Assembly: GCA_900544825.1 (NCBI GenBank)
Contig: UQWP01000004.1
Coordinates: 8,092 to 72,091, forward strand
Length of the DNA stretch: 64,000 bases
Source of the DNA: an uncultured Prevotella sp.
GTDB taxonomy: Bacteria; Bacteroidota; Bacteroidia; Bacteroidales; Bacteroidaceae
Direction: 5' to 3'
In this document: one piece after another, positions 45,876 through 54,772 of the stretch
Position numbering within the stretch: position 1 is the stretch's first letter
Layout: every line of letters starts with the position of its first letter
Translations under genes and position numbers: made by a program
The notes under the pieces: model-generated
Told to the model about the DNA's origin: nothing
The model's database searches: none
What the model saw: the letters and a program-made list of their open reading frames with translations, nothing else

Positions 45876-46799
45876 ATGACAAAGATTGTTTATGCATTGT
45901 TTTATGCAATATCGCTGCTGCCTTTCAGGCTGCTCTATTGCATCGCCGATTTCGAGTACTTCATGATGTATCACGTCATTAAGTACCGCAGGGGCATTGT
46001 GCGTAAGAATCTCACCACCTCTTTTCCTGAGAAATCAGAAGAGGAGATTATCGACATCGAGAAGAAGTTCTATCGCTGGTTCAGCGATTACTTCTTCGAG
46101 GCAGTCAAACTGCTCAGCATCAGTGACAAGGAGTTGCGCCAGCGCTTCCAGGTAATCAACAGCGAGGAGGTGGAACAGTGTTTCCAGGAAGGCCAGAACG
46201 TGGCAGCCATCCTGGGGCATTACTGCAACTGGGAGTGGCTTTCGTGCGTGGGCATCGAACTGCCTAAGTCGCACAAGATGGGCCTCATCTATCACCCTCT
46301 GCGCAACCAAGCCTTCGACGAGCTCTTCAAGCGCATCCGTTCTCACGAGGAGAATGGCGTGGTAGTTCCTAAGAAAGACATCCTCCGCTATCTGGTGGAT
46401 TACAAGCGCAAGGGCATCATGAGCATCTTCGGCTACATCAGCGACCAGGGTCCCAAGTGGGAGAACATCCATCTGTGGCTTCCTTTCCTCAATCATCCAG
46501 AAACCCCGGTGTTTACAGGTGGCGAGAGAATTATGAGAAAGATGAACGATGCCGTATTCTATGTAGAGATGTCGCGCCCGAAGCGAGGCTACTACACAGC
46601 AACCTACAAGCTCATCACCCGCGAACCAAACACCCTGCCGGAGCACGAAATTACCCATCGCTTCTTCCAGATGCTGGAAGAAACCATCCGCCAGAATCCA
46701 CCTTATTATTTATGGACGCATAACAGATGGAAGCGAACCAAGGAGGAGTTTGACAAACGATATGAAGTGGTGAAGGGGAAAGTTGTACCGAGAGAATAG
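45876..46799 (+). CDS. Lysophospholipid acyltransferase, LpxL/HtrB-like
   Basis: 307 residues. One N-terminal hydrophobic segment and the lipid A acyltransferase landmarks: GHYCNWEWLSC (HX4E catalytic motif), GLIYHPLRNQAFDELF, and the late VFYVEMSRPKRGYY. LpxL/LpxM family enzymes add secondary acyl chains to lipid A. The stop codon is TAG. It lies 12 bases after the MsbA-like gene, forming an operon; the AAA-ATPase gene follows 50 bases later. Confidence 0.9.
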   Translation: MTKIVYALFYAISLLPFRLLYCIADFEYFMMYHVIKYRRGIVRKNLTTSFPEKSEEEIIDIEKKFYRWFSDYFFEAVKLLSISDKELRQRFQVINSEEVEQCFQEGQNVAAILGHYCNWEWLSCVGIELPKSHKMGLIYHPLRNQAFDELFKRIRSHEENGVVVPKKDILRYLVDYKRKGIMSIFGYISDQGPKWENIHLWLPFLNHPETPVFTGGERIMRKMNDAVFYVEMSRPKRGYYTATYKLITREPNTLPEHEITHRFFQMLEETIRQNPPYYLWTHNRWKRTKEEFDKRYEVVKGKVVPRE

Positions 46800-46849
46800 A
46801 ATTGTTCCTAAAGAATAGAGTTTATCTAAAGAATAGAAAGGGTTACAAG

Positions 46850-48574
46850 ATGATAGAAGCAAAAAGAGTACCTTATGGAGTCTCTGATTTCTTGAGAGTC
46901 ATCAGAGAAAATCAGTATTACGTAGATAAAACTATGTATATTCCGTTGTTGGAGGCTCAACCCGACAACCTAATATTCATTCGCCCTCGCCGTTTCGGCA
47001 AGAGCCTGTTCCTCAGTATGCTTGAAGCTTACTATGACTGCAAGATGAAAGACCAGTTCCAGGAAATCTTCGGAGGTCTCTGGATAGGCAGTCAGCCTAC
47101 CCCTCAACAGGGTAAGTATCAGGTACTTACGCTCGATTTCTCGCAGGTAGGAGGAAACATCGACAACCTGGAGGAGCGCTTCAATTCATATTGCAATATC
47201 TGCTTTGACGCTTTCATCAACAGATATGCACAATTCTATGATGAAGATGTCAGAAAGGCCGTTCTTGCAGAGGATGTAGCATCTAATAAGCTTGCTACTA
47301 TCCAAAAGTACGCAAAAGAACAGAATTATAAGCTTTATCTCATCATTGATGAATACGACAACTTCACCAATACCGTGCTCAACGAGCAGGGAGAGGAAGT
47401 GTATCATGCGATGACGCATGCCAGCGGTTTTTACCGCGACTACTTCAAGAAATTCAAGGGCTCATTCGCCAAGATATTCATGATGGGCGTAAGCCCTGTA
47501 ACACTAGACGATGTAACCAGCGGCTTCAACATTGGCTGGCATATCTCAACCAAGCCTGAGTTTGACAAGATGCTGGGCTTCAGCACAGAAGACGTGCGAG
47601 CCATGTTTACCCGTTATCGTGATGCGGGACAGATACCGGCAGACAGCGACATTGAGGCAATGATAGAAGAGATTAAGCCGTGGTATGACAACTATTGCTT
47701 CTCTGAGGCATGCTTAAGCAGCAAGGTCAGGGTCTTCAATTGCGATATGGTGTTATATTATCTCCGTAACTACATGGACGATGGCAAGGCTCCTAAGCAG
47801 ATGATAGACCCAAACACGAAGACCGACTACAACAAGATGAAGCGACTGCTCCAGCTCGACAAGCTAGACGGCAACCGCAAGGGCATCATCCGCAGGATTA
47901 CGGAGGAAGGCTGCATCGTATCGAATCTATACGAAACCTTCCCTGCCAGTGAAATCGTGAAGCCGGAATACTTCCCAAGCCTACTGTTCTATTACGGCAT
48001 GCTTACCATCAAGGATACTTTCGGCGACCAGTTGCTCCTGGGAATCCCGAACAACAATGTCCGCCGCCAATATTATGGCTATCTGCAGGAGCAATATCAG
48101 GAAATCAACCATATCAACCTGAATGAGTTTGGTTATATGCTCACCTGTATGGCGTTCTATGGAAAATGGGAAGATGTCTTGGGCTTTATGTCGAAGGCTT
48201 ACGCCGAAGTGGCATCAGTAAGAGATGGCATCGAAGCCGAGCGCAACCTACAAGGTTTCTTCATGGCATATCTCTACTTGAGCAGCTATTACATTACGGC
48301 TCCCGAACTTGAGTTGAATCACGGCTATTGTGATTTCTTCCTCTTGCCCGACCTGACCCACTATCCTACCAAACATAGCTACATCATCGAACTGAAGATG
48401 TTGCCAGTCAAGGATTTTGAGGCAAAAGCCGAGGCACAATGGCAGGAAGCAGTAGAACAGATCAATCGTTATGCCGCAGCACCAAGAATAGAAGTCTTGC
48501 GCCAAGACACGACATTACATAAAATCATCATCCAGTTTGCCGGATGGGAAATGAAACGAATGGAAGAAGTATAA
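46850..48574 (+). CDS. AAA-ATPase-like protein with PD-(D/E)XK nuclease-like C-terminus
   Basis: 574 residues. N-terminus IPYGVSDFLRVI-like region, Walker A equivalent FIRPRRFGKSLFLSML, Walker B-like LYLIIDEYDNF, and a C-terminal PD-(D/E)XK-like part (GYCDFFLLPDL ... SYIIELKML). This is the AAA-ATPase_like / DUF1703 type, often present in many copies in Bacteroidota genomes and of unknown function. I start at 46850 (MIEAKRVPYG) because the leading residues of the longer frame are not family-like. It interrupts an otherwise envelope-related run of genes. Confidence 0.85.
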   Translation: MIEAKRVPYGVSDFLRVIRENQYYVDKTMYIPLLEAQPDNLIFIRPRRFGKSLFLSMLEAYYDCKMKDQFQEIFGGLWIGSQPTPQQGKYQVLTLDFSQVGGNIDNLEERFNSYCNICFDAFINRYAQFYDEDVRKAVLAEDVASNKLATIQKYAKEQNYKLYLIIDEYDNFTNTVLNEQGEEVYHAMTHASGFYRDYFKKFKGSFAKIFMMGVSPVTLDDVTSGFNIGWHISTKPEFDKMLGFSTEDVRAMFTRYRDAGQIPADSDIEAMIEEIKPWYDNYCFSEACLSSKVRVFNCDMVLYYLRNYMDDGKAPKQMIDPNTKTDYNKMKRLLQLDKLDGNRKGIIRRITEEGCIVSNLYETFPASEIVKPEYFPSLLFYYGMLTIKDTFGDQLLLGIPNNNVRRQYYGYLQEQYQEINHINLNEFGYMLTCMAFYGKWEDVLGFMSKAYAEVASVRDGIEAERNLQGFFMAYLYLSSYYITAPELELNHGYCDFFLLPDLTHYPTKHSYIIELKMLPVKDFEAKAEAQWQEAVEQINRYAAAPRIEVLRQDTTLHKIIIQFAGWEMKRMEEV

Positions 48575-48600
48575 ACTTGCACATCTAATCAATAGGCTAT

Positions 48601-49632
48601 ATGAAGGAAAGAAGATTATGTTATATCAGCCGCACTTATTACAATCAGACAAGTGCTGGCAACAAGGCAAAGACAGATTACGAAAAGGTGCTGCACTCGA
48701 TGGGGGCAGCAAGCATCGGCTTGCCTTGCAAAATCGACAACAATAAATTCCTGGCCTTCTTCTATAACCTGGCGAGTACCCTCATCGCCTGCTCTCGCAT
48801 TCAGAAAGGAGATGTCATCGTACTGCAATATCCCGTAAAGAAATATTTTTCCTTCATCTGCAAGATGGCACACCTCAAAGGAGCCAAGACCATTTCCCTG
48901 ATTCATGATTTGGGCAGTTTCCGACGAAAGAAACTAACCGTAGCCCAGGAATTGAAACGCCTGAGCCACACCGACTATATCATCGCCACCAACCAGGCGA
49001 TGAAACTGTGGCTTGAGCAGCAAGGCTTGGAAAAGCCTATCGGAGCCCTGGGATTCCATGATTATCTGTCGCCAGCCGTTGCAGCCAACAAGAAGCACCA
49101 GCCCAACGAGGTATGGAATATCGTATATGCCGGTTCACTTAATCTTCGCAAAAACGCCTTTATCCTGAAGATGCAGGAACTGGATTACCAGTTTAAGTTT
49201 CATCTTTATGGAAACATGGAAGATTATGATGCCGTGGCAAAAGACAAGAACATCGTATGGCATGGCTTTATGAATGCCGATGACTTCATCAAACAAGTGC
49301 GTGGAAACTTTGGTCTGGTATGGGATGGAGATTCCTTAGATGAATGCCATGGCGATTTCGGAAGCTATCTGAAATACAACACCCCGCACAAGGCATCCTT
49401 CTATCTTCGTACAGGATTACCTATCATCGTATGGAAAGAATCTGCCATTGCTTCGCTTGTGGAAGAAAGGGGAGTGGGGTTTGCCATCAACTCTTTGAAA
49501 GAACTTCCAATATGCCTCAAGAATATTTCTACAGAAGAGTATTCTGCAATGCTGACTAAAGTAAAGCAACTGGCTATTGCTATCAACAACGGTAACAATC
49601 TGAAGAAAGCAATAGAAGAAAGTAAGCTCTAG
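48601..49632 (+). CDS. Glycosyltransferase, galactofuranosyltransferase-like
   Basis: 343 residues, no membrane helix. LCYISRTYYNQTSAGNKAKT at the start, LIHDLGSFRRKK, NIVYAGSLNLRKNAFI, FHLYGNMEDY, IVWHGFMNADDF and GLVWDGDSLDECHGDFGSYL. These are the landmarks of a GT-B-type sugar transferase group annotated as beta-1,6-galactofuranosyltransferase. Donor and acceptor are not determined. Stop codon TAG. It is followed 40 bases later by another glycosyltransferase. Confidence 0.8.
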   Translation: MKERRLCYISRTYYNQTSAGNKAKTDYEKVLHSMGAASIGLPCKIDNNKFLAFFYNLASTLIACSRIQKGDVIVLQYPVKKYFSFICKMAHLKGAKTISLIHDLGSFRRKKLTVAQELKRLSHTDYIIATNQAMKLWLEQQGLEKPIGALGFHDYLSPAVAANKKHQPNEVWNIVYAGSLNLRKNAFILKMQELDYQFKFHLYGNMEDYDAVAKDKNIVWHGFMNADDFIKQVRGNFGLVWDGDSLDECHGDFGSYLKYNTPHKASFYLRTGLPIIVWKESAIASLVEERGVGFAINSLKELPICLKNISTEEYSAMLTKVKQLAIAINNGNNLKKAIEESKL

Positions 49633-49672
49633 AATGTATTAAACTAGTGTCATCACATAAATTACTGGAACA

Positions 49673-50728
49673 ATGAAGAATGTTTTAATTGATTTTACAC
49701 GATTGTCGGAAAAGTGCGGCTTTGGAGAAATCGCTGACAATTACAGCCAGCAACTCATCACCATTCCCGATATGGAAGATATGCACTTCATCTTTCTTGT
49801 AAAGGAGAAGTACAAGGGATTTGCCGGAAGTAACGTGGATTATGTATCAGTGGAACATCTGGCACATGATTTAAGAAAACTCAATAAGAAAATCGATTTG
49901 TGGCATTCCACAGATCAATTATTCATCAAGCGCAAACACCAAAAAGGGATGAAGAACATTCTGACCATCCATGACCTCAACTTCCTGCACGAGAAGAAAG
50001 GCATCCATCGCCTGAAAACTCTCTGGAAGATGAAATGGCATATCAGACGTTCTGACTATATCACTGTCATTTCAGAATATGTAAAAGATGACCTGCTAAA
50101 TCACATCAATATTGGGAATAAGCCTTTGGATGTGATTTACAATGGCATCAAAGACACGGATCTGGAGCTGCAAACTAAGCCAGAATTCATCAAAAGCGAC
50201 CAAAAGTTCTTCTTTACCATCGGTCAGACCAGAGCCAAGAAAAACTTCAAGACATTGATTCCTATGATGAAATATCTTCCAGAATACAAGCTCTATATTT
50301 GCGGAAGTCCAGACAAAAGGCATTATTACGAATTACTAAAAATTAAAGAAGGATGCGGTACCGAGAATGTGATATTTACTGGCGAAATCAGTAATGCCGA
50401 AAAGAACTGGATGTATGCTCACTGTGAAGCCTTCCTTTTCCCAAGTCTTTTTGAGGGTTTCGGACTTCCGGTACTGGAAGCCATGAGATTCAATGCCAAG
50501 GTTTTCTCTTCAAGATTCACCAGTTTGCCAGAAGTTTGCAAGAACCATGCTACCTATTTCGACTCTTACGTTCCTGAAGAGATGGCGGCAACCGTAAAGG
50601 CAGGCATCGCCCAATGGAGCAAAGACTCGGAAGAGGCAAAAGCTGCCAGGGAATATTCGCAAAGCTATACTTACAGCAAATACACCCAAGCCTACATCAA
50701 CTTGTATAAGAAGATGTTAGGCATATAA
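49673..50728 (+). CDS. Glycosyltransferase family 1/4 protein
   Basis: 351 residues, GT-B fold. YNGIKDTDLELQ, FFFTIGQTRAKKNFKTLIPM, YKLYICGSPD, NVIFTGEISNAEKNWMYAHC, and the GT4 signature FPSLFEGFGLPVLEAMRF (EX7E). Likely uses a nucleotide-sugar donor to extend a lipid-linked glycan. It follows the galactofuranosyltransferase-like gene. An imperfect 25-bp hairpin lies after its stop. Confidence 0.9.
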   Translation: MKNVLIDFTRLSEKCGFGEIADNYSQQLITIPDMEDMHFIFLVKEKYKGFAGSNVDYVSVEHLAHDLRKLNKKIDLWHSTDQLFIKRKHQKGMKNILTIHDLNFLHEKKGIHRLKTLWKMKWHIRRSDYITVISEYVKDDLLNHINIGNKPLDVIYNGIKDTDLELQTKPEFIKSDQKFFFTIGQTRAKKNFKTLIPMMKYLPEYKLYICGSPDKRHYYELLKIKEGCGTENVIFTGEISNAEKNWMYAHCEAFLFPSLFEGFGLPVLEAMRFNAKVFSSRFTSLPEVCKNHATYFDSYVPEEMAATVKAGIAQWSKDSEEAKAAREYSQSYTYSKYTQAYINLYKKMLGI

Positions 50729-50747
50729 GATATATGAAATGTATAAT

Positions 50748-50810
50748 ATGGCATATAGTAAGATATACCCTTCTCACTTTTTGAAAAGGGCATATCTTAC
50801 TACATGCCAT
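50748..50810. repeat. 25-bp hairpin at the convergent ends of two glycosyltransferases
   Basis: 50748-50772 pairs with 50786-50810, with two G-U-type mismatches. The right arm lies inside the last codons of the GT32 gene. No T-run follows on either strand. Confidence 0.7.
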
Positions 50811-51475
50811 AAATGCTTGACCTTAATCTCGATGAATCGTCCCAGTTTTCTCTTTCGCCAGCTACCTGCAACGCGATGCACTCCAATCGTCTCGCTATCC
50901 ACCGGATAATGATTATTCGGAGCAACAAGATGCGTAGGATAAACCGTTAAGCCAGGCATCACCTGCTTTTCGTCCTTCATCTGCCATCCGAAAGACTTCG
51001 CCACAGCCGACATCGTATAAGGTGAAATCGTATCATTGAAAGAACCATCCGGATTCTTGAAATGGCGGTTCTGATAATATTCAAACATCTTCTGGCAGAA
51101 CGCATTGCCAGCAGTACCCATAAAGAAGGCAGCCTGCAAGCCAAACTCCTCCTTATCCTTCTCATTGAAAGTGGCAAAGCCATCCTCTGGAAGAATCTCG
51201 TCGAAACGGCGATGCAGATAGATGTCGCTATCCATATAGATGCCGCCTTCCTTATATACGGCATAGAATCGCACCACATCGGCAGCGAAAGCCCACTTTC
51301 GGGTCTCCAAGGCCTCATCGATAAAGGCACAGCCAATAGACTTTGCCGCAGCATAATCCCAAACTTTAACTACATAGTCGGGCATCAGGCGCTTCCATGT
51401 ATCCAAACAAACCTTTATCTCTACAGGATAAGGGTCATTGCTAAACCAGCAAAGATGAATGAGTCTTGGTGTCAT
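50774..51475 (-). CDS. Glycosyltransferase family 32 (DXD) protein
   Basis: 233 residues. PRLIHLCWFSNDPYPVEIKV at the start, WAFAADVVRFYAVYKEGGIY and the DXD motif MDSDIYLHR, then GTAGNAFCQKMFEYY. This is the Gly_transf_sug / mannosyltransferase OCH1-like family (GT32), typical of O-antigen and capsule genes. It is on the opposite strand from the two neighbouring glycosyltransferases, with a perfect promoter of its own at 51498-51528. Confidence 0.9.
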   Translation of the reverse strand: MTPRLIHLCWFSNDPYPVEIKVCLDTWKRLMPDYVVKVWDYAAAKSIGCAFIDEALETRKWAFAADVVRFYAVYKEGGIYMDSDIYLHRRFDEILPEDGFATFNEKDKEEFGLQAAFFMGTAGNAFCQKMFEYYQNRHFKNPDGSFNDTISPYTMSAVAKSFGWQMKDEKQVMPGLTVYPTHLVAPNNHYPVDSETIGVHRVAGSWRKRKLGRFIEIKVKHLWHVVRYALFKK

Positions 51476-51497
51476 TTCTATTATTTATTTGTTTCTG

Positions 51498-51528
51498 CAA
51501 AGGTACGAAAAACTATCCAAAGAGCAAA
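51498..51528 (-). promoter_or_regulatory. Promoter of the GT32 gene
   Basis: Minus-strand TTTG (51528-51525), 19 bases, TACCTTTG (51505-51498), 22 bases before the ATG. Confidence 0.7.
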
Positions 51529-51543
51529 AAAAATCTTGGAATA

Positions 51544-51575
51544 TTTGCCATACTCAATTATATTTAGTACCTTTG
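51544..51575 (+). promoter_or_regulatory. Promoter of the DUF6056 gene
   Basis: TTTG at 51544-51547, 20 bases, TACCTTTG at 51568-51575. The leader to 51696 is about 115 nt. With the GT32 promoter it forms a divergent pair. Confidence 0.7.
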
Positions 51576-51695
51576 CAACATTACGCGATAACAGCTTTAA
51601 CATTTATTGTTTATCTTGCATGCAAGATTATGACAACAAGAATGTTATAACATACAGAAAGTATATAAGTAATAATAATAAGGATAAAAATTGTT

Positions 51696-53336
51696 ATGAA
51701 TAAAAAGCAGTTGAAAATTGTAACAGGGGTAGCTATTGCGGTTCTTATCGTATCCATCATTCCTGTTTTTTGGATTGGACAATATTTACATCCTTTTTCG
51801 GATGACTATGTCTTTGGAGCAGAAGCCTACAAGATATGGAATGCCACGCATTCTATAAGCGCCTGCATCCAGGGAGCGTGGAATGTGGCTGTCAACATGT
51901 ATCATATATGGCAGGGCACCTATTCCGCATGCTTCCTCATGGCTTTGCAGCCGGGAGCATTTGGCGCCTACTGGATTGTCCCAATCCTTCTTGCATCAAG
52001 TCTCATCATGTCAACCTATGCGTTGCTATACTTGATTATGAGGAAATTGCTGCATACCACCCGAACAGAGTTCCTGCTAGTATCCTCTGTTTTTTCGCTC
52101 ATCAACTTGCAGTTTGTTTATTCTGCATACGATGCTTTCTATTGGTATAACGGGGCCATGTACTACACCCTATACTTCAGCATGTCGCTATGCCTGGCAT
52201 CCTTGCTGATAGCCTACCATTTATCCGGCAAAATCCGAAAGTGTTTTGTTGGCTCCCTGGCTGTGCTCCTCACTATTTTCATTGCCGGAGGTAATTTTGT
52301 ATCAGGCTTTGGAACTGCTGCCATACTTTTCATCGCCATTGCCATCACTTACCTGGAGCAGAAGAAGTTACCTAGATTTCTTACCTGCATCCTGCTGGTT
52401 TATCTGGCAGCCTTCTCCTTCAGCATCCTGGCACCGGGAAACGCTTTCCGTGAGTTGGCAGTAGAAGAATCACATCCAAACATCATCGCTGCCATCGGAA
52501 TCACCCTGAGCAAAAGCATTGGCTTTATCGGCGACAGATTCATCAGCCTGATGTCATTGACTTTTGTTACTCTGATTCCTATCGTAAACAGACTGGCCCG
52601 CAAGTCACAGTTCAAGTTTTCACATCCGTGGCTCTGCCTCATCATTACATTGGGCATATACTGTTCCTTCTTCTTCCCACATTGCTATGCCATGGGATAC
52701 GAGGGTCCAAACAGAGTGAAGAATATCTATGCCTATGCCTTATTCTGGTTCATACTCACTAATATGTTCTACCTCTCTGGTGCCATGGCACGAAAGGCGG
52801 AGGCCCAGGCTCCTCTAAGTTCTGCCATATATCAGTTTATTGATGCTGTCAGAAATAAATACAACAAGACATTCCAATATTCCTATATCTATGCCATCAT
52901 CATTTATGCGCTGGTTGTCGTTGTTAAACCATCTACCTCTAATCGCACCCTCAGCCTCCTGGTAAAAGGCAAGATACAAGCCAGCGATAAGGAGATGAAA
53001 GAAAGAGAGGAGATTCTGAGTTCATACAGCAATGCCGTTGTTGAATTGAAGCCTCTGATTACCAAACTTCCTTCCGATACGCATTATGATGCATTGCCTG
53101 ATCCGGGTTATTGGGTAAACCAGGCCATCGCCTTGTATTATGGCAAGCAGGAGGTATTTACCACATCTAGCTATAATATAAATAATGAGAATATTTACCT
53201 CATGAAACATTATAAGAAGGATGTGGGGCCTAGAAACTTGAAATATAGATCTTTCAGAGAACAGAGGAATAATTCCATAAATCTCACCCAACAAACGAAA
53301 AAGCATCCGGAAGGCTCCATCGCTTTGTTGAAATAA
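51696..53336 (+). CDS. DUF6056 multi-spanning membrane protein, probable glycan-related
   Basis: 546 residues. About ten to twelve membrane helices through residue 410 (first: IVTGVAIAVLIVSIIPVFWI, last: YSYIYAIIIYALVVVV), with PFSDDYVFGAEAYK just after the first helix, an acidic loop typical of GT-C glycosyltransferases and DUF6056. The last ~130 residues are soluble and helical. It probably acts as a lipid-linked sugar transferase; that is inference from topology and neighbourhood. Confidence 0.75.
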   Translation: MNKKQLKIVTGVAIAVLIVSIIPVFWIGQYLHPFSDDYVFGAEAYKIWNATHSISACIQGAWNVAVNMYHIWQGTYSACFLMALQPGAFGAYWIVPILLASSLIMSTYALLYLIMRKLLHTTRTEFLLVSSVFSLINLQFVYSAYDAFYWYNGAMYYTLYFSMSLCLASLLIAYHLSGKIRKCFVGSLAVLLTIFIAGGNFVSGFGTAAILFIAIAITYLEQKKLPRFLTCILLVYLAAFSFSILAPGNAFRELAVEESHPNIIAAIGITLSKSIGFIGDRFISLMSLTFVTLIPIVNRLARKSQFKFSHPWLCLIITLGIYCSFFFPHCYAMGYEGPNRVKNIYAYALFWFILTNMFYLSGAMARKAEAQAPLSSAIYQFIDAVRNKYNKTFQYSYIYAIIIYALVVVVKPSTSNRTLSLLVKGKIQASDKEMKEREEILSSYSNAVVELKPLITKLPSDTHYDALPDPGYWVNQAIALYYGKQEVFTTSSYNINNENIYLMKHYKKDVGPRNLKYRSFREQRNNSINLTQQTKKHPEGSIALLK

Positions 53337-53381
53337 CCCCATCCTTGCTGATTATATTTTTACCATATATATAATAAGATG

Positions 53382-53424
53382 AAAGCCTTACCTTCTTACC
53401 CATAAGTAAAGAAGATAAGGCTTT
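53382..53424. terminator. Terminator between DUF6056 and the InaA-type kinase
   Basis: AAAGCCTTA (53382-53390) pairs with TAAGGCTTT (53416-53424); the CTTCTT/AAGAAG inner parts extend the stem. TTATCTTTGTTTTC follows. Confidence 0.65.
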
Positions 53425-53456
53425 TATCTTTGTTTTCTATTATTGATTTGAAGATT

Positions 53457-54209
53457 TCATAACTCCAGCTTAAACTTAATAGGATGCTTCTTGCCATAGC
53501 GGGTCCAGAACTTGGCGCGTTCCTTCATTACATAATCTACGGCCTCATCCACGTTGTAATCTCTTACCTTGGCATATTCAGAGACCAGGATTCGGATAAA
53601 TTCCTTAGGTCCCCAGAACTTTCGGAGATTATAGAGTCCTTCCTTGATGCTGATTTCTCCAAACTTCATGCGGTTGATATCCACTATGATGAAATGGAAG
53701 CCTTCTTCATCCTGCTTCCACAAGACGTTGCCTGGCGTGAAATCCTTATGCAGAATTTTCTTGTTGTGCATATCTGCGGCAAAACGTGCCAACGCTTTAG
53801 CCAGCTTTTCGTAGGTACCAGGAGCAGCATCGCCCACTTCATAGAGGGTATGCAGGTTATCACACTGCAGGGTGATGAGATAGGTATATCCCAGAAGCCC
53901 GATGGCATTACGCTCTTCGATAAGCGCAATAGGCGCAGGAGTTCCGATGCCTTTCTTCTCCAATATTATCGGATATTCAAAGGCACGCTCCCCCTTAGGC
54001 TTTCTGATACCCAGGGAATAAATCAGGCTGTTAGGTCCCTTTGGCACATGATAGCGCTTCACATTAATAAGGGTTCCATCAGGAGCCTCCATTACCTTAA
54101 TGAGATTGCGACCCGTATAAATTACACGTCCTTCCTTCTCGAACACATCCGGTATGCGCTCGATGAAACTTCTCATCTCTTCGTATTTTGGGTTTATCTT
54201 TATCTTCAT
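53457..54209 (-). CDS. Lipopolysaccharide kinase InaA/Kdo-kinase-like protein
   Basis: 250 residues. An atypical kinase: LINVKRYHVPKG (nucleotide-binding Lys), HKDFTPGNVLWKQ (catalytic loop) and FIIVDINRMKFG (metal-binding Asp). This corresponds to the InaA/WaaP/KdkA group that phosphorylates LPS core sugars or Kdo. The substrate is inferred from the family and from the nearby lipid A and glycosyltransferase genes. Its ATG overlaps the upstream gene's stop by four bases. Confidence 0.85.
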   Translation of the reverse strand: MKIKINPKYEEMRSFIERIPDVFEKEGRVIYTGRNLIKVMEAPDGTLINVKRYHVPKGPNSLIYSLGIRKPKGERAFEYPIILEKKGIGTPAPIALIEERNAIGLLGYTYLITLQCDNLHTLYEVGDAAPGTYEKLAKALARFAADMHNKKILHKDFTPGNVLWKQDEEGFHFIIVDINRMKFGEISIKEGLYNLRKFWGPKEFIRILVSEYAKVRDYNVDEAVDYVMKERAKFWTRYGKKHPIKFKLEL

Positions 54210-54655
54210 TTGTTTACTTTAATACATTTTTTGTTTACTTTCTTGTATTTCTGATTACTTGCTGTAGGATTATCTGGATTAGTCATCTGCAGATATCCTG
54301 CTGCAACAAGAGACGTGATATAACGTTCACGATTCTTGGAATGCATACTGACGCCTATTCTGTCAAGTATTTCTTTGGCTGTACGAGGTACGGAACAGAA
54401 GTTCACAATATCCTTTTCCTTGTTCGTCAATGTTACTTTTTTAGTGTCTAAGTCGGTGTCAGAGTGTCTAAGTCCGGTGTCTAAGTCGGTGTCAGAGTGT
54501 CTAAGTCCGGTGTCATGGTCTTCGACTTGATTACTGAAAGCCACCAACTCACAGGCAATATCATATTTGTCGAGAATGCGTTCCTTGAACTGCATCCCTG
54601 ACACCTCGCCAGCCTTTATCTGTTTCAGTATATCATCCATCATTCTTTGATACAT
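54206..54655 (-). CDS. Hypothetical protein with winged-helix-like C-terminus and 11-residue repeat
   Basis: 149 residues. N-terminal helix (MMDDILKQIKAGEVSG), a central exact repeat of 11 residues (DTGLRHSDTDL twice, from a 33-bp DNA repeat), and a C-terminal winged-helix-like region (LTNKEKDIVNFCSVPRTAKE ... LVAAGYLQMTNPDNPTASNQ). That C-terminal sequence resembles the last domain of Bacteroidota AlbA_2/divergent-AAA_4 ATP-binding regulators, but the ATPase part is not here. It could be a cut-down remnant or a stand-alone DNA-binding domain. Coupled to the InaA-like gene by a 4-base overlap. Confidence 0.7.
   Translation of the reverse strand: MYQRMMDDILKQIKAGEVSGMQFKERILDKYDIACELVAFSNQVEDHDTGLRHSDTDLDTGLRHSDTDLDTKKVTLTNKEKDIVNFCSVPRTAKEILDRIGVSMHSKNRERYITSLVAAGYLQMTNPDNPTASNQKYKKVNKKCIKVNK
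54444..54509. repeat. Two exact tandem copies of a 33-bp unit
   Basis: Units at 54444-54476 and 54477-54509 are identical, followed by the partial GTGTC. Each unit codes 11 residues in frame in the 54206-54655 gene, so copy-number change would leave the protein in frame. Confidence 0.9.
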
Positions 54656-54772
54656 TCTTTGTTCAACAACTCGTTATTAAATGAGGTGAAAACCCTTGCA
54701 AAGTTACAACAATATTTTTATATAAAGGTGAAATGCTCTCAAAAAAGTTACGGAGACACCTTTAAAATCCTT

